From Nocardioides cavernae (lineage in GTDB: Bacteria > Actinomycetota > Actinomycetes > Propionibacteriales > Nocardioidaceae), in contig NZ_JACCBW010000001.1 in NCBI RefSeq assembly GCF_013410035.1, forward strand, positions 1,178,001-1,242,000: 64,000 nt of DNA. The letters run 5' to 3'. The notes beneath the pieces are model-generated. The model saw nothing but the letters and a program-made list of their open reading frames with translations. It was not told the origin of the DNA and did not search any database. Position numbers and translations under genes: made by a program. Below are positions 16,227 through 24,046 of the stretch, one piece after another; within the stretch, counting starts at the first letter, position 1; each line of letters begins with the position of its first letter.

Positions 16227-17371
16227 GGGTCGAGGGCGCGCACGAGGTCGTCCCAGAGGTCCTCGACGTCCTCCAGCCCCACCGAGACCCGGAGCAGCCG
16301 GTCGCTGATGCCGGCCGACGCACGGGCGTCGTCGTCCATGATGTGGTGGCTCAGCGTCACCGGGCTCTGGATGAGCGTGTCGACGCTGCCCAGGCTCACC
16401 GCGGGGGTGATCACCCGCACCCGCGACAGCACCGCGTGCGGGTCGCCGTCCACCTCGAACGAGACCAGGGCACCTCCCGTCCGCATCTGGTCCGCGGGGC
16501 GCTGGGCCGCGCGGCCCGGGTAGAGCACGCGGGTCACCGCGGGGTGCGACGCCAGGCGGTCGGCGAGCTCGGCCGCCGTGGTCGACGCGGCGCGCATCCG
16601 CAGCGGGAGGGTGGCGAGACCGCGGAGCAGCAGGTAGCCCGACAGCGGGTGCAGGACGCCCCCGGTGACGAAACGGATGTTGCGCAGGCTGCGGGCGACG
16701 TGCTCGTCGCACGCCACCACCCCGCCCAGGACGTCGCCGTGGCCGCCGAGGAACTTGGTGGCGCTGTGCAGCACGATGCTGGCACCGTGCCGGCGCGGCT
16801 GCTGCAGCGCCGGAGTCGCGAACGTGTTGTCGACCAGCAGGGGCACCGTGCCGCACTGGGCGGCGACGGCCGCGATGTCACGCTCGTCGAGGGTGGGGTT
16901 GGCAGGCGACTCGAGGACCACCAGCCCGGTGTCGGGTCGTAGCGCCGCGTCGATCCGCGACGGGTCCGCCCACGTCGTGCTCGTGCCGAGCAGCCCTGAG
17001 CCGAGCAGGTGGTCCGTCGTGCCGTAGAGCGGGCGTACGGCCACGACGTGCGGCCTGCCCGCGGCCGCGACCGCGAGCAGGCACGCCGACAGCGCAGCCA
17101 TGCCGCTGGAGAAGGCGACGGCGGCCTCGCTCAGCTCGAGGTCCGCCAGGGCCCGCTCGAACCGTTCGACGGTCGGGTTGCCCAGGCGCGCGTAGACCGG
17201 GAGCCCGGCATCGCGCTCCCCCGTGCTCATCAGGTCGAGGCGGTCTGCCTCGCCCCGGGTGTCCCGGGACGGGTAGGTCGTCGAGAGGTCCAGCGGTACG
17301 GCGTGCAGGCCGAGGTCGGCGAGGTCCTCGCGGCCTGCGCGCACGGCTCGGGTGTCGAATGCGGCGGTCAT
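16169..17371 (-). CDS. Trans-sulfuration PLP enzyme (cystathionine synthase/lyase family)
   Basis: The 400-residue fold-type I PLP enzyme of the Cys/Met metabolism family has the PLP lysine in HSATKFLGGHGDV (K206), the PLP-stacking YARLGNPT (Y60, R62), Asp in LLVDNTFATP (D181) and SSGMAAL near residue 88. It acts on homocysteine/cystathionine/methionine-type substrates. The position equivalent to the active-site Cys of methionine gamma-lyase (YGCT) is Thr here (LYGTT), which argues for a synthase, cystathionine lyase or another gamma-elimination enzyme over a classical lyase of methionine. It starts at the ATG at 17371; the gene overlaps the Lrp regulator tail to tail. Context suggests a sulfur-amino-acid role. 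Confidence 0.88.
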   Translation of the reverse strand: MTAAFDTRAVRAGREDLADLGLHAVPLDLSTTYPSRDTRGEADRLDLMSTGERDAGLPVYARLGNPTVERFERALADLELSEAAVAFSSGMAALSACLLAVAAAGRPHVVAVRPLYGTTDHLLGSGLLGTSTTWADPSRIDAALRPDTGLVVLESPANPTLDERDIAAVAAQCGTVPLLVDNTFATPALQQPRRHGASIVLHSATKFLGGHGDVLGGVVACDEHVARSLRNIRFVTGGVLHPLSGYLLLRGLATLPLRMRAASTTAAELADRLASHPAVTRVLYPGRAAQRPADQMRTGGALVSFEVDGDPHAVLSRVRVITPAVSLGSVDTLIQSPVTLSHHIMDDDARASAGISDRLLRVSVGLEDVEDLWDDLVRALDPQSPVSAGNGGSGPPSHRE

Positions 17372-17533
17372 GGGGTCAGGCTGCCGCCGACGGCGCCTTC
17401 ACGGGGAAGTCACCGAACAAGAAGGCTGAGTTCGCGTGCCTCGCCGAACAGTGTTCGGTCGCGCTCCGCCAGACGCCAGCTCCGGCGCAGCCGCTTCGGT
17501 CGCCGTCGCGGACTCCCGCACGCCGGACCGGCG

Positions 17534-18496
17534 TCAGCGGGCCAGGGTCGTCGACGGGAGCTCCTGATACCTCGCTCGGTAGGTCTGCGCGAACCGTCCG
17601 AGGTGGAAGAAGCCCCAGCGGACCGCGACGTCGGTGACCGAGGTCTGCGTGGCGTCCGCCGCGACGAGGTCGCGCCGCGCCCGCTCCATGCGGGTGCGCC
17701 GCAGGCGCTCCAGCGGACTCATGCCGAGCTCGCGCTGGAACGCCTCCTGGAGGGTCCGCGGTGCGACGCCTGCGCGTCGCGCGAGCTCGACGACCGTCCA
17801 CTCGTGCTCGGGCTGCCCCTCGATGAGGTCGACGACCGTGCGTACGACGGGTGGGCACGGGCGCGTCGGCTGCTCCACCTCGCGGGCCGAGTTGGGCTGC
17901 ATCGCCAGCAGCCCGGAGATGAGGGTCTGCTCGAAGTGCACCGCCGCGAGAGCCGAGCCGAACAGGGCGCCGCCCGACTCCACGTCGTCGACCGCGAGGT
18001 GCACCAGGCGCAGCCACGAGCGTACGGACGGGGTCTGCAGGTCCATCGCCGGCTCGAACACGACGGGCGCGGAGTCGCCGTCGGCCCTGGCCATGTCCTC
18101 GACGCTCCCGCGGCGGAAGTAGATGAGCAGCTGCGCGCAACCCTCGCCCCAGACCATGTCGACCGGCTCGGTGGGTGATCCGACGGACGCACGGTTGCGG
18201 GTGGAGTGCACGACCTGGCTGCCCACCCGGACGCGAGCCGTGCCGGCGACCGGGACCTTGACGAGGTAGAAGTCGTCGAACGTCCCCGGGGTGATGCGCA
18301 TGCCGCTGCCGTACGTGAGGTAGTTGAGCGTGACGGACGAGCCGATCGGTGCCGCGTTGTGGACCATGTCGAGACGGGCGTCGCGTCCCGTCGGCTCGAG
18401 CAGGTGGGGGCAGAAGTGCTCCGCCACCTCGTGGCGGGCCTCGTCCATGTCCGTCGTCGCCATCCTGCGGTGCGCGCTGAGCAAGGGCCGAGCCAT
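17534..18496 (-). CDS. AraC family transcriptional regulator
   Basis: The 320-residue protein has an N-terminal AraC_binding_2/cupin-like half (about residues 25-190) and a C-terminal double HTH (about 215-318) with WTVVELARRAGVAPRTLQEA and VTDVAVRWGFFHLGRFAQTY, the usual AraC signature. It probably activates a nearby catabolic or transport gene in response to a small ligand, but no obvious target is divergent from it. A GGGAGG ribosome site is 8-9 nt before the ATG at 18496; an ATG at 18502 is too close to it. The neighbouring divergent gene encodes the second collagen-like protein, 254 bp away, which is the longest intergenic gap in the window. Confidence 0.88.
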   Translation of the reverse strand: MARPLLSAHRRMATTDMDEARHEVAEHFCPHLLEPTGRDARLDMVHNAAPIGSSVTLNYLTYGSGMRITPGTFDDFYLVKVPVAGTARVRVGSQVVHSTRNRASVGSPTEPVDMVWGEGCAQLLIYFRRGSVEDMARADGDSAPVVFEPAMDLQTPSVRSWLRLVHLAVDDVESGGALFGSALAAVHFEQTLISGLLAMQPNSAREVEQPTRPCPPVVRTVVDLIEGQPEHEWTVVELARRAGVAPRTLQEAFQRELGMSPLERLRRTRMERARRDLVAADATQTSVTDVAVRWGFFHLGRFAQTYRARYQELPSTTLAR

Positions 18497-18750
18497 CGCC
18501 ATGACCTCCCTCGCGCTCCCGGACAACGGGTCACGCGATCATGGCACGTCCTGCAGCGTGTCGACACGGGATTTGCCCGCCGGGAAACTCGCCGCGTCCG
18601 GCGGATGATCCCCGCGCCTCGTGGACAGCGGGGAACCGTCGTTCGCTCCTACCGTCTCGCCGTGCGACGGCAACGACGTCGCGCACCGGACGTCCGGCAC
18701 GTGCCGGGCTCGCCGGCCCTCGACCGCAGACACCTGAGAAGGAACACCAC

Positions 18751-19299
18751 GTGAACACCCACCTGACCCGCACCCTGCCCGCCGCGGCCGTCCTCGCCGC
18801 CGTCGTCGCGGTATCGGCCTCCACCGGTGCCGTTGCCGGCGCCCTGATCACCGGCGCCGACATCAAGAACGGCACCGTGACCTCGGCCGACATCAAGAAC
18901 AAGACCATCACCGCCAAGGACGTCAAGGACGGGGCCCTCAACTCGGCGCACCTGAGCCCGGCCACGCTCGCCGGCCTCCAGGGCGGTTCGGGACCGGCCG
19001 GGCCGACGGGTCCCGCCGGTCAGACCGGCCCGAAGGGCGACCCCGGCCCTGCGGGTGTCAGCGGCCTGCAGCACGTCGTGGCCACCAAGGCCATCAACGC
19101 GGGCACCGGCGGCAACGTCCAGGTCGCCTGCCCGGCCGGGAAGAAGATCCTGGGCGTCTCCGGCGACTGGACCACGAGCGTCCAGCCGGCGGCCGCCAGC
19201 ATCAGCGCCACCCTGCTCACGGGTTCGGCGTACGGCTTCAACGACACCGACTCGACCATGACCCTCCGCGCGACGGCCACCTGCGCCACGGTGGACTGA
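18751..19299 (+). CDS. Secreted protein with degenerate repeats and collagen-like region
   Basis: The 182-residue protein starts at the GTG at 18751 (GAGAAGGA about 10 nt upstream). After a signal peptide (about residues 8-32) come short repeats built on ADIKNGTVTS / ADIKNKTITA / DVKDGALNS (about 35-65), then a Gly-X-Y stretch GPAGPTGPAGQTGPKGDPG, then a C-terminal domain with VACPAGKKILGVSG. The regular spacing of the first repeats suggests a small beta-solenoid. It shares layout and the CPAGK word with the protein at 14367. A strong hairpin follows the stop. It is likely an extracellular structural or adhesive protein; no function is known. Confidence 0.75.
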   Translation: MNTHLTRTLPAAAVLAAVVAVSASTGAVAGALITGADIKNGTVTSADIKNKTITAKDVKDGALNSAHLSPATLAGLQGGSGPAGPTGPAGQTGPKGDPGPAGVSGLQHVVATKAINAGTGGNVQVACPAGKKILGVSGDWTTSVQPAAASISATLLTGSAYGFNDTDSTMTLRATATCATVD

Positions 19300-19317
19300 G
19301 CCGGATCGACCGCACGC

Positions 19318-19345
19318 GAGCGGGGGCGGAGACACGCCCCCGCTC
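19318..19345 (+). terminator. Hairpin terminator after collagen-like gene
   Basis: An 11-bp perfect stem GAGCGGGGGCG / CGCCCCCGCTC with a 6-nt loop begins 18 nt after the stop codon. There is no U-tract, as is usual for actinobacterial hairpins. Confidence 0.65.
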
Positions 19346-19461
19346 CCGCTCGCGAGGTGCCTCGGTACCTCCGGTCGATGACCCGGCACCTCAGGAGGAT
19401 GAGCAACCGCCCGGCTCCGCGACACACTCCTCCTGGTCGACACGACGTCGGCCGTCGGCAG

Positions 19462-20220
19462 ATGGGAGCGAAGCACGTGTTCGGTGAGGTCCCGGTGCTT
19501 CCGGTAGTGGTGCCGCTCGGCGGGGCGGTCCTCGTCGTCGCCCTGTGGCACCTGCACCGCCAACGGATGTTGTCGGCGTCCCGAGCCGCGGTGGCGCTCG
19601 CCCTGGGCGTGTACGCCGCGGGCATCGTCGCGAACACCGTCTTCCCGATCTACCTCGACAAGCCCTCCAGCCCGACGCGCTGGACGCAGTTCCTCAACCT
19701 CATGCCCGGGGGCGGGTACGAGCTCGCGGACGCCGCGATGAACGTCTGCGTCTTCGTGCCCCTCGGGGTGCTTCTCTCTCTGGCCGCGCCGCGGTGGCCC
19801 TGGTGGCGAGTGCTGGCCGCAGCGGCGGCAGTCAGTCTCTTCATCGAGCTGACGCAGTACGTCACCGCGAACCTCCTCGCCGGGGGGCACATCGCCGACG
19901 TCAACGACCTGGCCTCCAACGTCGTCGGGGCCGGCGCCGGGCTCCTGCTGCTTGCTGCGTTGTCGCGGGTTCCGATCGGCGCGCGCCTGCTCGCTCGGTT
20001 CAGGTGGTGCGAGCCGCAGCGGACCCACCAGTCCACCCGGTCTGGATCCCCCGCCTTGCCTTGGGTCAGTCCCGAGGCCCTCGGTTCCTCACAGGGTCGC
20101 GGTCGTACGGAATCCACGGACTGCCAATCGTGCGCTTGGTCCCGCGACTGTCGACCGAGGCATGAACGTCGACGTAGAAGCCTTCCTTGTCGGCAACGTC
20201 GTGCACGCGGACGAACTTGA
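19462..20220 (+). CDS. VanZ-like membrane protein with anomalous C-terminal tail
   Basis: The 252-residue protein is a VanZ/teicoplanin-resistance-like membrane protein, with helices at about residues 8-25, 35-50, 85-105, 110-130 and 150-170 and the family words FLNLMPGG, DAAMNVCVFVPLG and DVNDLASNVVGA. The start is the ATG at 19462; an earlier in-frame ATG at 19357 adds only an Arg-rich stretch. The homology ends near residue 195 (RWCEPQRTH); the last 57 or so residues are Ser/Arg-rich and encoded antisense to the next gene (155-bp overlap). The natural stop therefore appears lost. VanZ proteins lower sensitivity to some lipoglycopeptides; the role here is unproven. Confidence 0.75.
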   Translation: MGAKHVFGEVPVLPVVVPLGGAVLVVALWHLHRQRMLSASRAAVALALGVYAAGIVANTVFPIYLDKPSSPTRWTQFLNLMPGGGYELADAAMNVCVFVPLGVLLSLAAPRWPWWRVLAAAAAVSLFIELTQYVTANLLAGGHIADVNDLASNVVGAGAGLLLLAALSRVPIGARLLARFRWCEPQRTHQSTRSGSPALPWVSPEALGSSQGRGRTESTDCQSCAWSRDCRPRHERRRRSLPCRQRRARGRT

Positions 20221-20533
20221 CGTCACCGAAGGCCATGAGGCCAGGCGCCGAATCCGCCGTTGCGTGCCGGTCAGCCAGTTGCTCCCCGAACTCGGCCTTT
20301 GCATAGCCGTCAGGCGCGGAGACGTCATGGACGTACGCCGACGTCGAACGGCAGGTCAATGCGATCCACCGATCATCGCCGGTACCAGGGCCCCACGCAT
20401 GATGGAACTCGAAGTCGATCGAGCCTGACTCGAGGGAAGCGCGATACTGGAGCCAGGCGATGAACGCCGCCGAACCAGCTACGACGACCGAGCAGATGGC
20501 AATGACGGATGCCACCCAGTCCGAAATCTCCAT
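20066..20533 (-). CDS. Hypothetical membrane-anchored protein, atypical composition
   Basis: The 155-residue protein has one N-terminal helix (IASVIAICSVVVAGSAAFIAWLQ region, nt about 20460-20515) and a soluble domain with no recognised motif (SIDFEFHHAWGPG, WIALTCRSTSAYV, VHDVADKEGFYVDVHAS). Single-helix proteins of this design are often seen near mobile or defence genes, but nothing here proves that. Codon use and GC are visibly lower than in the neighbours, suggesting horizontal transfer. Its 3-prime end overlaps the aberrant tail of the VanZ-like gene. The ATG at 20533 is chosen because the helix follows directly. Confidence 0.55.
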   Translation of the reverse strand: MEISDWVASVIAICSVVVAGSAAFIAWLQYRASLESGSIDFEFHHAWGPGTGDDRWIALTCRSTSAYVHDVSAPDGYAKAEFGEQLADRHATADSAPGLMAFGDVKFVRVHDVADKEGFYVDVHASVDSRGTKRTIGSPWIPYDRDPVRNRGPRD

Positions 20534-20718
20534 ACTCCAGCGTCTCCGGGTCCTTGAGTGTCGACCAGATTGCGCGATGCTACCCACAGCCATTTCCCCG
20601 GCTTGTACGCAAGTGGGGGCCGGCCGACGGGCAGCGGACTGGGCGCCGCCCAAGTTCAACAGCACGCCCCCACCCCAACGCAGGCCACGCCAGCGACCCG
20701 CACCCGTAGTCTCACCCC

Positions 20719-21975
20719 ATGCCCGACAACGTCCTGTGGATCATCACGGACGACCAGCCGCGCTCGACGCTGCGGTCGATGGACCAGACCTGGCGCAGGC
20801 TGGCGCAGAAGGGTGTCCGGTTCCGGCAGGGCTACAGCGCGATGCCGCTGTGCGGGCCGGCGCGGGCGTCGATGCTGACGAGCCTCTACCCGCACAACCA
20901 CGGGTGCGACACGAACATGACGCACCAGCCGTTCGTGGCGCAGGGACGCGACCGGGACACCGTTGCGACCCGGCTCCAGGCGGCGGGCTACGACACCGGC
21001 TACTTCGGCAAGTACATGAACGGCCTCGCCCAGGACCCGGCGTACGTCGCCCCGGGCTGGGACCGCTGGGTCGCGCTGCTCGACGGGATGATCGACGACC
21101 CGCGCGTCAGCGTGGACGGCACGATCCGCAAGGTCGAGGGGCAGCGCGAGTTCGACCGGTTCGCCGCGCGCCGGCTCCGGCGGTTCATCCGCCGCCACCA
21201 GGACGCGCCGTGGTTCGCCATCTACTCCCCCACCGCGCCGCACGGGCCGTACACCCCGAGCCCACAGCACGCCGACGACTTCGACGGCGTCGAGTGGGAC
21301 CCGCCGGCGCTCAACGAGGCCCACATGGGCGACAAGCCGAGCTGGCTGCGTGACCTCCCGCCGCAGGACCGCCGCCGGATGCAGAGGATCTACGAGGGCA
21401 AGCTCGAGGAGCTGCAGGACGTCGACGACCAGGTCGCCAAGGTCCTCGACACGCTGCGCGACACCGGCCAGCTCAGGCGCACGTGGATCTTCTTCGTCTC
21501 CGACAACGGCTACCTGCTCGGCGAGCACCGCCTGTTCCACAAGTCGCAGCCCTACGAGGAGTCGGCCGGCATCCCCTTCCTCGTCCGCGGCCCCGGCGTC
21601 GAGCCGCTCGTCAGCGGCGCGCTGGTCTCCCAGGTCGACCTGATGCCCACCACACTCGACGTCGCCGGGCTCGACCCGGACGCCGGCCGCGACCTCGACG
21701 GCCGCTCGATGCTCGGCCCGCTGCGCTCCGGCGACTGGTCCGCGTGGCGGCGCCGGCTCGCCGTGGAGAACACCAACCTCGACTGGGTGCTGGTCCGCGA
21801 GGGATCGCGCGTCTACATCGAGCACCAGGACTCCGACGAGTGGGAGCTCTACGACCTCGCGCAGGACCCCCACCAGCTCACCAGCCTGCAGGACGCCGAC
21901 GTGACCGAGTGGTCGCGCAGGGCCCGCGAGCTCTTCGGCGCGCGGGGCATCGCGATGCGCGCCCTCGAGCAGTGA
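20719..21975 (+). CDS. Sulfatase, Cys-type (formylglycine-dependent)
   Basis: The 418-residue alkaline-phosphatase-superfamily sulfatase has metal-binding Asp residues in WIITDDQPR (D11, D12), the CxPxR active-site motif LCGPARASMLTS (C45, P47, R49), whose Cys is converted to formylglycine by FGE, and FVSDNGYLLGEH with further metal ligands. It hydrolyses a sulfate ester. No signal peptide is seen, so it is probably cytoplasmic. The start is the ATG at 20719, 6 nt after TAGTCT (20707-20712): a leaderless mRNA. With the organosulfur operon and PLP enzyme it adds to a sulfur-related theme, though the genes are not one unit. The converting enzyme is not in the window. Confidence 0.9.
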   Translation: MPDNVLWIITDDQPRSTLRSMDQTWRRLAQKGVRFRQGYSAMPLCGPARASMLTSLYPHNHGCDTNMTHQPFVAQGRDRDTVATRLQAAGYDTGYFGKYMNGLAQDPAYVAPGWDRWVALLDGMIDDPRVSVDGTIRKVEGQREFDRFAARRLRRFIRRHQDAPWFAIYSPTAPHGPYTPSPQHADDFDGVEWDPPALNEAHMGDKPSWLRDLPPQDRRRMQRIYEGKLEELQDVDDQVAKVLDTLRDTGQLRRTWIFFVSDNGYLLGEHRLFHKSQPYEESAGIPFLVRGPGVEPLVSGALVSQVDLMPTTLDVAGLDPDAGRDLDGRSMLGPLRSGDWSAWRRRLAVENTNLDWVLVREGSRVYIEHQDSDEWELYDLAQDPHQLTSLQDADVTEWSRRARELFGARGIAMRALEQ

Positions 21976-22011
21976 CGGCGAGACAACCGGCGGGACGAGC
22001 CCCGCGTCCGG

Positions 22012-22416
22012 TCAGCGGTCGAGCTGCTCCAGCATCTCGTTGAAGTGACGGCGCAGCCGGTCCTCGTGGTCCCACGCGACCTGCTCCAGGCGGCCCACCT
22101 CGGCCTGGGCCGCGGCGCGCTGGCGCTCGGCCTCGGCGCGTACGCCCTCCGCCTCGGCACGCGCACCCTCGACCATGCTCGTGGCCTCGCGCTGGGCCGT
22201 GCGCAGCAGCGTCTCGGCCTCCTGCCGCGCCGACGCGACGATCTCCGCGGCCTCCGCGCGGGCGTCGTCGCGCCACCGGTCGGTCTCGCGGGCGGTCATC
22301 TCGAGCAGCCGCGCCGCCGACGGCACGCGCGGCTCGGGCACCACGATGCCCGGGGCGTCGTCTCGGAGGTCGTTCCCTGCAGCGCGGACGTCCGCGTCGT
22401 GTTCCTGGCTCAGCAC
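22012..22416 (-). CDS. Coiled-coil protein, DivIVA/AtpF-like
   Basis: The 134-residue protein is largely one long alpha-helical coiled coil (about residues 35-130), rich in Ala, Glu and Arg with heptad spacing (RDDARAEAAEIVASARQEAE and onward). It resembles the DivIVA or ATP synthase b-subunit-like coiled coils common in actinobacteria. It may organise a polar or membrane-associated complex; nothing specific is visible. The start is the GTG at 22416, 7 nt after TACGCT (22429-22424 on the minus strand), so leaderless; no ATG is available. It lies downstream of the CoA-transferase genes on the same strand, but with its own promoter. Confidence 0.65.
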   Translation of the reverse strand: MLSQEHDADVRAAGNDLRDDAPGIVVPEPRVPSAARLLEMTARETDRWRDDARAEAAEIVASARQEAETLLRTAQREATSMVEGARAEAEGVRAEAERQRAAAQAEVGRLEQVAWDHEDRLRRHFNEMLEQLDR

Positions 22417-22463
22417 GTCAGGCAGCGTACGCAGTCGAGGCCGTCGGCGTCGATGGGCAGGCC

Positions 22464-23132
22464 TCAGACGAGCTCGGGCTGGGTCTTCTCGCGGACCTCG
22501 TCCTCGGTCACTCCCGGGGCGAGCTCGACGAGCCTGAGCGCGCGGTCGCCGAGGGTGCCGGACGGGGCGACCTCGCCGGTCGAGGGGTCGATCACGTCGA
22601 TGACCGCGAGGTCGGTGATGATCCGCTGCACCACGCGCTTGCCGGTGTAGGGCAGGTCGCACTCGTCGAGGATCTTGAGCGACCCGTCCTTGGCGACGTG
22701 CTCCATCAGCACGATGACCCGCTTGGCGCCGTGGACGAGGTCCATCGCGCCGCCCATGCCCTTGACCATCTTGCCGGGGATCATCCAGTTGGCGATGTCG
22801 CCGACCGCGGAGACCTGCATCGCGCCGAGGATCGCGGCGTCGATCTTGCCGCCGCGGATCATCCCGAAGGACTGCGCGGAGTCGAAGAACGACGCACCGC
22901 GGCGCAGCGTCACCGTCTCCTTGCCCGCGTTGATGAGGTCGGGGTCCTCGTCGCCCTCGAACGGGTACGCCCCCACGCCGAGGATGCCGTTCTCGCTCTG
23001 CAGCACCAGCTCGACGTCGTCGCCGACGTAGTTGGGCACCAGCGTCGGCAGCCCGATGCCGAGGTTCACGTAGGACCCGTCGACCAGCTCCGAGGCGGCC
23101 CGTGCGGCCATCTCCTCACGACTCCATGCCAT
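22464..23132 (-). CDS. 3-oxoacid CoA-transferase, subunit B
   Basis: The 222-residue beta subunit of a family I CoA-transferase has the catalytic Glu in SENGILGVG, within [16 protein letters not shown]. It contains [12 protein letters not shown] and [15 protein letters not shown], typical of succinyl-CoA:3-ketoacid and 3-oxoadipate transferases. With subunit A it moves CoA from succinyl-CoA to acetoacetate or 3-oxoadipate, for ketone-body or aromatic catabolism; which one cannot be told. The ATG at 23132 is separated by one base from the stop of subunit A, so translation is coupled. Confidence 0.9.
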   Translation of the reverse strand: MAWSREEMAARAASELVDGSYVNLGIGLPTLVPNYVGDDVELVLQSENGILGVGAYPFEGDEDPDLINAGKETVTLRRGASFFDSAQSFGMIRGGKIDAAILGAMQVSAVGDIANWMIPGKMVKGMGGAMDLVHGAKRVIVLMEHVAKDGSLKILDECDLPYTGKRVVQRIITDLAVIDVIDPSTGEVAPSGTLGDRALRLVELAPGVTEDEVREKTQPELV

Positions 23133-23133
23133 G

Positions 23134-23961
23134 TCAGCCTCCCAGCCCGTGCGTCGCCGCGTCGTCCACCAGCGCCTCGTCCGGCGCTCCCGGTCGCGGT
23201 CGCGTGGTCGTCTTCTCGATCCGCTTGTCGGCGGCCTGCTCCGGGGTGAGCGCGACGACACGCTGGACGTACACCCCCGGCGTGTGGATGTCGTTGGGGT
23301 CGAGCTCGCCGGGCTCGACCAGCTCCTCGACCTCCGCGATCGTCACCCGCCCGCACATCGCGGCGAGCGGGTTGAAGTTGCGCGCGGACTGGCGGTAGAC
23401 GAGGTTGCCGTGCCGGTCGCCCTTCCAGGCCCGGACCAGCCCGAAGTCGGCGACGATGGCCTCCTCGAGGACGTACTCCTTCTCACCCTCCGCCGTGGCG
23501 AAGACCTTGGTCTCCTTGGGCGGGGACGACACGATCACGTTGCCCTCGGTGTCGTACTTCCACGGCAGCCCGCCCTCGGCGACCTGCGTGCCGACACCGG
23601 TCGCGGTGTAGAAGCCCGGGATGCCCGAGCCGCCGGCGCGCATCCGCTCGGCGAGCGTGCCCTGCGGGGTGAGCTCGACCTCGAGCTCGCCGGAGAGGTA
23701 CTGCCGGGCGAACTCCTTGTTCTCCCCGACGTAGGACGAGATCATCCGCCGGATCCGCTTGGCGAAGAGGAGCTTGCCCAGCCCCCACTCGTCCACGCCG
23801 CAGTTGTTCGACACCGCTTCGAGGTCGCTCGTGCCGGCGTCCAGCAGAGCGTCGATGAGCACCGACGGGATGCCCGACAGGCCGAAGCCGCCGACCGCGA
23901 GGGTCGCGCCGTCCGGGATGTCGGCGACCGCGTCGGCCGCAGAGGAGACCACCTTGTCCAT
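23134..23961 (-). CDS. 3-oxoacid CoA-transferase, subunit A
   Basis: The 275-residue alpha subunit is identified by the glycine-rich [12 protein letters not shown] (oxyanion-hole motif) near residue 22, [15 protein letters not shown], and [20 protein letters not shown]. It forms the heterodimer or heterotetramer with subunit B encoded next. A longer C-terminal extension (ITAL-like, [12 protein letters not shown] onward) is as in the actinobacterial enzymes. The start is the ATG at 23961, 6 nt after TACAGT (23973-23968, minus strand): a leaderless transcript. A strong hairpin at 23999-24034 separates it from the giant gene upstream. Confidence 0.9.
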   Translation of the reverse strand: MDKVVSSAADAVADIPDGATLAVGGFGLSGIPSVLIDALLDAGTSDLEAVSNNCGVDEWGLGKLLFAKRIRRMISSYVGENKEFARQYLSGELEVELTPQGTLAERMRAGGSGIPGFYTATGVGTQVAEGGLPWKYDTEGNVIVSSPPKETKVFATAEGEKEYVLEEAIVADFGLVRAWKGDRHGNLVYRQSARNFNPLAAMCGRVTIAEVEELVEPGELDPNDIHTPGVYVQRVVALTPEQAADKRIEKTTTRPRPGAPDEALVDDAATHGLGG

Positions 23962-23998
23962 GCCCGCACTGTAGCGACGTGGACGACGGCACAGACGA

Positions 23999-24034
23999 CG
24001 GCCGGGCCCGGGGAGTGGTCCCCGGGCCCGGCCG
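23999..24034 (-). terminator. Strong hairpin terminator of the giant ThuA gene
   Basis: A perfect 16-bp stem (CGGCCGGGCCCGGGGA and complement) closes a GTGG loop, starting 12 nt downstream of the stop of the 6.9-kb minus-strand gene and upstream of the CoA-transferase start. Orientation is assigned from position. Confidence 0.8.
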
Positions 24035-24046
24035 CCAGAAAGAGGG

